The notes beneath the pieces are model-generated. The model was not told where the DNA came from, searched no databases, and was given only the letters and a program-made list of their open reading frames with translations. Shown here piece by piece: positions 14,938 through 18,957 of a DNA stretch of 18,957 nt (position 1 is the first letter of the stretch; each line of letters starts with the position of its first letter). Position numbers and translations under genes: made by a program. Source of the DNA: Ruminococcus sp. UBA3280 (GTDB lineage: Bacteria; Bacillota; Clostridia; Oscillospirales; Ruminococcaceae); contig DETU01000058.1 in NCBI GenBank assembly GCA_002362175.1, positions 36,895 to 55,851 of the forward strand, read 5' to 3'.

Positions 14938-16221
14938 TTATTTTACGGCTTTGAAACCGTTTTCGAGGTCTGCAATAATATCGTCTATGTGTTCAGTACC
15001 TATTGAAAGTCTTATTGTATTTGGTTTTATACCTGCTGAAAGCAATTCTTCTTCGTTCATCTGTGAATGAGTGGTAGAAGCAGGGTGGATTACAAGTGAC
15101 TTAACGTCCGCAACGTTGGCAAGCAGTGAGAATAATTCAAGACTTTCCGTGAATTTTTTGGCAGTGTCAGCATTTCCTTTTATTTCAAATGTGAAAATTG
15201 AACCTGCACCATCAGGGAAGTAACTGTTATAAAGTTTCTTTGCCTTTCCCGTTTCAAGTGACGGGTGGTTTACTTTTTCAACCTGTGGGTGACTGTTAAG
15301 ATATTCAACTACTTTAAGGGCATTTTCCGTATGACGTTCAAGACGGAGTGAGAGGGTTTCAAGTCCCTGCAAAAGCATAAATGAATTGAATGGCGAAATA
15401 ACAGCACCCTGGTCACGCATTAAAGTTGTGCGGATTTTCATGATATAGGCAATATTTCCGCAAGCTTCGGTAAATATTACACCATGATATGACGGATTGG
15501 GTTTTGAGAGTGTCGGAAACTTTTCATTCTGTGACCAGTTAAATTTGCCTGAATCAACAATAACACCACCCATTACCGTACCATGACCGCCTATGAATTT
15601 TGTTGCTGAATGTACAACAATATCCGCACCGTGTTCAATCGGTCTGAGCAGGTAAGGTGTGGCAAATGTATTATCAACTATAAGCGGAATACCGTGCTTG
15701 TGTGCTACTGCTGAAATTTCTTCAATGTTTATAACGTCTGCGTTGGGGTTGCCTAAAGTTTCGGCATATATGAGTTTTGTATTTGTCTGTATAGCCTTTT
15801 CAAAGTTTTCGGGGTCTGAGGGATTGACAAACGTTGTTTTAAGACCCTGTTCAACAAGCGTATTTGCGAAAAGATTATAAGTACCGCCGTAAAGATTTGT
15901 GGACGAAACAATGTGGTCTCCTGCCGTTGCTATATTCTGTACTGCATATGTAATTGCCGCAGAACCTGATGCGGTTGCAAGTGCGGCTGCTCCGCCCTCA
16001 AGTGAAGCAATTCTTTTTTCAAAAACGTCTGAAGTCGGGTTCATCAGTCGTGTGTATATATTTCCGCTTTCGGTAAGTGCAAAACGTCCTGCCGCCTGTG
16101 CCGAATCTTTGAAAACGTATGATGTTGTGGCATAGATTGGAACAGCTCTTGCGTCTGTTGCAGGGTCGGGGGATTCCTGACCTGCATGAACCTGTAATGT
16201 TTCAAATTTATAATTACTCAT
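14938..16221 (-). CDS. O-acetylhomoserine aminocarboxypropyltransferase (sulfhydrylase), copy A
   Basis: This PLP enzyme of the Cys/Met-metabolism family is predicted to make homocysteine from O-acetylhomoserine and sulfide (MetY type). It has 427 residues. YTRLMNPT (56-63) contributes Tyr and Arg to the PLP phosphate of the neighbouring subunit, SGSAA (85-89) and VDNTFATP (182-189) are cofactor contacts, and K208 in VHSATKFIGGHG forms the Schiff base. The N-terminus FETLQVHAGQ and the length of about 427 fit MetY better than cystathionine gamma-synthase (about 380). The start at 16221 is chosen on family fit; its ribosome site (AAAGG, about 12 bases away) is weak, and an in-frame extension to 16278 would run through the -10 region. 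It has its own promoter and terminator, separate from copy B. Exact substrate preference (OAH, OAS or methionine gamma-lyase) cannot be decided from sequence alone. Confidence 0.88.
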   Translation of the reverse strand: MSNYKFETLQVHAGQESPDPATDARAVPIYATTSYVFKDSAQAAGRFALTESGNIYTRLMNPTSDVFEKRIASLEGGAAALATASGSAAITYAVQNIATAGDHIVSSTNLYGGTYNLFANTLVEQGLKTTFVNPSDPENFEKAIQTNTKLIYAETLGNPNADVINIEEISAVAHKHGIPLIVDNTFATPYLLRPIEHGADIVVHSATKFIGGHGTVMGGVIVDSGKFNWSQNEKFPTLSKPNPSYHGVIFTEACGNIAYIMKIRTTLMRDQGAVISPFNSFMLLQGLETLSLRLERHTENALKVVEYLNSHPQVEKVNHPSLETGKAKKLYNSYFPDGAGSIFTFEIKGNADTAKKFTESLELFSLLANVADVKSLVIHPASTTHSQMNEEELLSAGIKPNTIRLSIGTEHIDDIIADLENGFKAVK

Positions 16222-16268
16222 AATAATAATCAGCCTTTCTTTTCCTACTTTGCAGGTATGATAAGTAT

Positions 16269-16297
16269 ATAATATCACATATTGTACGGTTTGTCAA
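16269..16297 (-). promoter_or_regulatory. Sigma-A promoter of sulfhydrylase copy A
   Basis: On the minus strand TTGACA (complement of 16292-16297) and TATTAT (complement of 16269-16274) are 17 bp apart, with TGA before the -10 box. It gives a leader of about 40 bases without evident structure. Confidence 0.82.
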
Positions 16298-16313
16298 GTA
16301 CTTTATATAAAAA

Positions 16314-16339
16314 AATGCGGATATTTTACTATCCGCATT
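16314..16339 (-). terminator. Intrinsic terminator of sulfhydrylase copy B
   Basis: AATGCGGATA (16314-16323) and TATCCGCATT (16330-16339) form a perfect 10-bp stem with a 6-nt loop, followed on the minus strand by a T7 run (complement of 16309-16315). It lies 10 bases after the stop codon of copy B and upstream of the copy A promoter. Confidence 0.88.
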
Positions 16340-16349
16340 CAATATATTA

Positions 16350-17615
16350 TCAGTCTATTGCATTGAAAGCCTGTTCAATGTCGGCAATAATATCATCAAC
16401 ATTTTCAAGTCCGCATGAAAATCTTATCATACCGCCGTTGATTCCTGCCGCTACAAGCTGTTCTTCCGTAAGCTGGCGGTGTGTCTCGCTTGCCGGGTGA
16501 AGAACACAGGTTCTTATATCTGCAACGTGTACTTCATTTGAAGCAAGTTTAAGGCTGTCCATAAACTTTATGGCATTTGGTCTGCCGCCTTTGATTACAA
16601 ATGATATTACACCGCTGCAGCCGCTGAGATATTTCTGTGCAAGTTTATATCCCTTGTCTGATTCAAGTGCCGGGTATGTTACGGATTCAACCTTGTCCGA
16701 ACTTTCAAAATATTTTGCAACTTTCAGAGCATTTTCACAGTACTGCTTCATTCTAACAGCAAGGGTTTCAAGTCCGAGATTGAGCAGGAAAGATGAGTTT
16801 GCAGCAGGATAACAGCCAAAATCACGCATTAACTGCATTCTTGCCTTTACTATGTATGCGGATTTTCCGTAAGTCTGTACATAGGAAATGCCGTGATATG
16901 ATTCGTCGGGTTCTGTAAATTCAGGGAAATTGCCGTTTGCCCAGTTGAAGTTACCGCTGTCAACAATTACACCGCCCGTCTGTACTGCATGACCGTCCAT
17001 ATACTTACTTGTTGAGTGAATTACAATGTCAGCACCAAATTCAATAGGTCTGCAAAGTATCGGCGTTGCAAATGTGTTGTCAACTATAAGCGGAACATTA
17101 TGAGAGTGTGCAATTCTTGCGAACTTCTCTATATCAAGTACGGTAAGTGCAGGATTTGCAATTGTTTCACCAAACATTGCTTTTGTGTTGGGCTTGAATG
17201 AATTGCTTATTTCTTCTTCACTTGCATTAGGGTCAATATATATGCACTCAATGCCGAGTTTCTTTAACGTGAAAGAGAAAAGATTGATAGTACCGCCATA
17301 AATTTCAGGCGTACTTACAATGCTGTCACCTGCTTTGCATATATTCAGAATAGAAAGAAGTGTTGCAGCCTGTCCTGAACTTGTACACATAGCACCTATA
17401 CCGCCCTCAAGCTTTGCTATCTTTTCTTCGACAGCCATTGTTGTGGGGTTCTCAAAACGTGAGTAAATAAGGCTTTTTGTAGGGTCGTCAAATACTGCGG
17501 CTACTTCTTCGGTTGAGTCATATACATATGTTGTACTCTGCACTATCGGCAAAACTCTCGGCTCACCGTTTTTTGGCTTGTAGCCTTCGTGCAGACACTG
17601 TGTTTCAATTTTCAT
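16350..17615 (-). CDS. O-acetylhomoserine aminocarboxypropyltransferase (sulfhydrylase) family, copy B
   Basis: This is the second PLP enzyme of the same family, with 421 residues. YSRFENPT (51-58), SSGQAA (79-84), VDNTFATP (178-185) and the PLP lysine K204 in IHSTSKYMDGHA are all present, so it should be active. It is clearly paralogous to copy A (shared NTFATP, RPIE.GADIV, GGVIVDSG.FNW, SYHG and LMRD segments) but diverged throughout, which argues for an old duplication or separate origins and different substrates. The function could be homocysteine synthesis, cysteine synthesis from O-acetylserine, or a methionine gamma-lyase-like reaction. The ATG has a strong AAGGAGGAG site. Unlike copy A it is preceded by a structured leader of about 200 nt with a terminator hairpin, so expression is probably controlled by attenuation. 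Confidence 0.88.
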   Translation of the reverse strand: MKIETQCLHEGYKPKNGEPRVLPIVQSTTYVYDSTEEVAAVFDDPTKSLIYSRFENPTTMAVEEKIAKLEGGIGAMCTSSGQAATLLSILNICKAGDSIVSTPEIYGGTINLFSFTLKKLGIECIYIDPNASEEEISNSFKPNTKAMFGETIANPALTVLDIEKFARIAHSHNVPLIVDNTFATPILCRPIEFGADIVIHSTSKYMDGHAVQTGGVIVDSGNFNWANGNFPEFTEPDESYHGISYVQTYGKSAYIVKARMQLMRDFGCYPAANSSFLLNLGLETLAVRMKQYCENALKVAKYFESSDKVESVTYPALESDKGYKLAQKYLSGCSGVISFVIKGGRPNAIKFMDSLKLASNEVHVADIRTCVLHPASETHRQLTEEQLVAAGINGGMIRFSCGLENVDDIIADIEQAFNAID

Positions 17616-17817
17616 TTTTTAAAACTCCTCCTTGCATAAAATAAAAATCAGTCCGTTCGGACTGTGTTTCTTTATTTAAAATCCGCATACGGCTTTGCAC
17701 CGTAATCTTTCCTCTTAGCAGGAGGAACGCTTTACTTTCTTAAGCTATGCGGAAGTGTCAGGCGGAAAACCGCACCATCAGCTTGAGGGGCTGACATTCT
17801 GAACTTAAACTACTGAC
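17616..17817 (-). promoter_or_regulatory. Structured 5' leader, candidate riboswitch or attenuator, upstream of sulfhydrylase copy B
   Basis: This 200-nt untranslated leader fills the gap between the promoter and copy B. Read on the minus strand it contains: an outer stem TGTCAG/CTGACA (17791-17796 with 17756-17761) enclosing a GCGG-TTTT-CCGC hairpin (17762-17773); a closing stem TCCGCATA/TATGCGGA, 8 bp perfect (17746-17753 with 17682-17689); inside it a TTCCTC/GAGGAA hairpin (17709-17727), a possible short GCTT/AAGC hairpin, and an ACGG/CCGT hairpin with a 7-nt loop (17689-17703); then a terminator hairpin. The multi-helix junction followed by a terminator just before a ribosome site is the layout of a riboswitch. 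I do not recognise it as SAM-I, T-box or another class known to me. The presence of structure is observed; a ligand is inference. Confidence 0.6.
17637..17664 (-). terminator. Leader terminator (attenuator) of sulfhydrylase copy B
   Basis: CAGTCC and GGACTG (within 17649-17664) form a GC-rich stem around a tetraloop. On the minus strand it is followed by a T-rich run (ATTTTTATTTTA, complement of 17637-17648). It lies inside the leader, about 20 bases before the ribosome binding site, so it would stop transcription before the gene rather than after one. Confidence 0.7.
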
Positions 17818-17823
17818 AATATT

Positions 17824-17852
17824 ATTATATCATATTATATTTAATTTGTCAA
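17824..17852 (-). promoter_or_regulatory. Sigma-A promoter of sulfhydrylase copy B and its leader
   Basis: On the minus strand TTGACA (complement of 17847-17852) and TATAAT (complement of 17824-17829) are both perfect consensus, 17 bp apart, with TGA before the -10 box. This is the strongest promoter in the window, which suits a gene whose output is limited by a downstream attenuator. Confidence 0.88.
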
Positions 17853-17860
17853 TGATTAAT

Positions 17861-17889
17861 TTGACATTTTTTGTAATTTGTGTTAAAAT
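17861..17889 (+). promoter_or_regulatory. Sigma-A promoter of the SDR gene
   Basis: TTGACA (17861-17866) and TAAAAT (17884-17889) are 17 bp apart. It is back-to-back with the sulfhydrylase promoter, with only 8 bp between the two -35 boxes. The predicted start leaves a leader of about 25 bases. Confidence 0.78.
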
Positions 17890-17919
17890 AATATAAATTT
17901 ACTTTAAAGGAGGAACTTT

Positions 17920-18945
17920 ATGAAAATCTGTCTTATGTGCCGTCAGCGTAATATGGAAAATTACGGAATATGTCCTGAATGTTCCGCACTTAACGAAAAA
18001 ATGAGAGACCTTACTTGTGACCTTACAGGAAAAACAGCTGTTGTTACGGGAGGAAGAATTAAAATTGGCTATGCTGTCTGTCTTAAATTGCTCAGAATGG
18101 GTGCGTCCGTAATAGCTGTTACACGCTATCCGAAAAATGCTCTTGAATCTTACTCACATGAACCTGATTTCGAGAATTTCAGGGACAGGCTTTTTATTAT
18201 TGGTTTTGACCTTATAAGAGTTGACCGTATAGGTGAACTGATTGAACAGATTGGAAATATATGCAACGGTCGTCTTGATATACTCATTAACAATGCTGCT
18301 CAGACTGTAAAAAAATCCTCTGAATATTATTCCGCACTCGAAATGAAAGAAAATTCAATTGAAGATAAGCACGGTTTCAGACGTATTTTATCACTGTGCG
18401 TGCAGGAAGAAAAAGCTTTTTCCATTATCCCGAATAATCAGCTTGTTGATTATGGTGAACAACCCGATAAAAATTCATGGGTTCGCAGACCTGAAGAAAT
18501 ATCTCCGCAGGAACTTCTTGAAGTTCAGCTTATCAATGTTACCGCACCTTTTATTCTTACTAACGGACTTCGTAAATATCTTAATCACGGCAGGGAAGAA
18601 CGGTCGTGGGTAATAAATGTAAGTTCGGTTGAGGGGCGTTTCAATACCAAACAGAAACTTGCACGTCATGTACATACCAACATGGCTAAAGCTTCTCTTA
18701 ACATGATGACTCATTCTATAGCTTCGGATTTTGTCCGTGATGGGATTTATGTGTATTCGTGTGACCCCGGCTGGGTATCAAATCAGTTTCCGCCCGCTTA
18801 CGAAATAAGTGTAAATTTCAAGCCATATCTTACTTATGAGGACGGTGCTTTGAGGATTCTTTTTCCGATTATTAAAAATCTTCATGAGGGAAAAATCAAG
18901 GACTACGGTATGTTTTATAAGGATTATAAAATTATTGATTATTGA
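17920..18945 (+). CDS. Short-chain dehydrogenase/reductase-like protein with N-terminal Cys4 knuckle
   Basis: This 341-residue protein has two parts. Residues 1-25 carry C4-x2-C7 and C18-x2-C21 (CLMC ... CPEC), a zinc-ribbon-like knuckle. Residues about 33-341 form a Rossmann-fold SDR with T43-GGRIKIG in place of the usual TGxxxGIG, NNAAQ at 124-128, VSSVEG at 234-239 and the helix TNMAKASLNMMT. The catalytic YxxxK is altered: K257 is kept, but the Tyr four residues earlier is Thr (T253). I recall the HTNMAKA form in other SDR-like proteins, so it may be a subfamily trait. An insert of about 65 residues lies between the NNAA motif and VINVSS. The substrate is unknown; NAD(P) binding is likely, and classical dehydrogenase activity is doubtful. 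The ATG has an AAAGGAGG site, and the gene is divergent from the sulfhydrylase leader. Confidence 0.82.
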   Translation: MKICLMCRQRNMENYGICPECSALNEKMRDLTCDLTGKTAVVTGGRIKIGYAVCLKLLRMGASVIAVTRYPKNALESYSHEPDFENFRDRLFIIGFDLIRVDRIGELIEQIGNICNGRLDILINNAAQTVKKSSEYYSALEMKENSIEDKHGFRRILSLCVQEEKAFSIIPNNQLVDYGEQPDKNSWVRRPEEISPQELLEVQLINVTAPFILTNGLRKYLNHGREERSWVINVSSVEGRFNTKQKLARHVHTNMAKASLNMMTHSIASDFVRDGIYVYSCDPGWVSNQFPPAYEISVNFKPYLTYEDGALRILFPIIKNLHEGKIKDYGMFYKDYKIIDY

Positions 18946-18957
18946 TTGTGAGTTGAA

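Noticed and set aside
17682..17727. Cobalamin riboswitch resemblance: GGAAA then a hairpin with a TGCAAAG loop
   Set aside because: The 7-nt loop and preceding GGAAA recall the J3/4 and L4 region of cobalamin riboswitches, but the conserved downstream GCNACTG-type segment and the kissing-loop partner are not visible. A covariance-model search would decide.
17616..17817. SAM-I riboswitch or T-box in the sulfhydrylase leader
   Set aside because: These are the usual elements for methionine genes, but I see neither the SAM-I core (GGGAGGGACTGGCCC-like) nor the T-box sequence TGGNACC.
1..18957. Mobile elements, CRISPR arrays, tRNA or rRNA genes
   Set aside because: I found no transposase or integrase motifs, no regularly spaced repeats and no tRNA-like cloverleaf or rRNA sequence. 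All gaps are short and hold promoters, terminators or the one leader RNA.

Overview
The window looks like chromosomal DNA of a low-GC, anaerobic Gram-positive bacterium of the class Clostridia, most likely a Ruminococcus-like member of the Oscillospiraceae. The evidence is the AT-rich sequence, strong AGGAGG-type ribosome binding sites, sigma-A promoters (TTGnnn, 17 bp, TATAAT, often with an extended TG), a spoIIGA-sigE pair, a HemZ-type radical SAM protein and a single long Rel protein. I see no insertion sequences, integrases, tRNA or rRNA genes, or CRISPR arrays. Most of the window is ordinary core genome. The less ordinary signals are in the intergenic regions and in a few accessory genes.

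Layout: (1) 29-1643, plus strand: a WYL-domain transcription factor whose C-terminal domain is cut by an in-frame TAG, then a flavodoxin-fold NAD(P)H/FMN oxidoreductase. (2) 1692-10096, minus strand: a tightly packed six-gene operon read recJ, rel, Nudix hydrolase, metallo-beta-lactamase-fold hydrolase, hemZ, rlmD. It starts at a strong promoter near 10130-10158 and ends at a shared hairpin at 1648-1682. (3) 10255-11231, plus strand: two tandem paralogous small membrane-anchored proteins of unknown function, divergent from recJ and ending at a bidirectional terminator. (4) 11296-12832, minus strand: spoIIGA-sigE, the mother-cell sporulation sigma factor and its processing protease. (5) 12965-14811, minus strand: a DEAD-box RNA helicase followed by a previously unmarked 34-residue membrane peptide. 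(6) 14938-17615, minus strand: two separately transcribed O-acetylhomoserine sulfhydrylase paralogues. The upstream copy has a roughly 200-nt structured leader with its own terminator hairpin, which looks like a riboswitch or attenuator that I could not assign to a known class. (7) 17920-18945, plus strand: a short-chain dehydrogenase with an N-terminal four-cysteine knuckle and no catalytic tyrosine.

How the genes fit together: the recJ-rel operon combines DNA repair, the stringent response, nucleotide or aldehyde housekeeping hydrolases and rRNA modification. SpoIIGA and SigE form a protease-substrate pair. The two sulfhydrylases serve methionine/homocysteine metabolism under separate control. 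The strongest candidates for new biology are the unassigned leader RNA at 17616-17817, the interrupted WYL regulator, the tandem membrane proteins, the 34-residue peptide and the unusual SDR.
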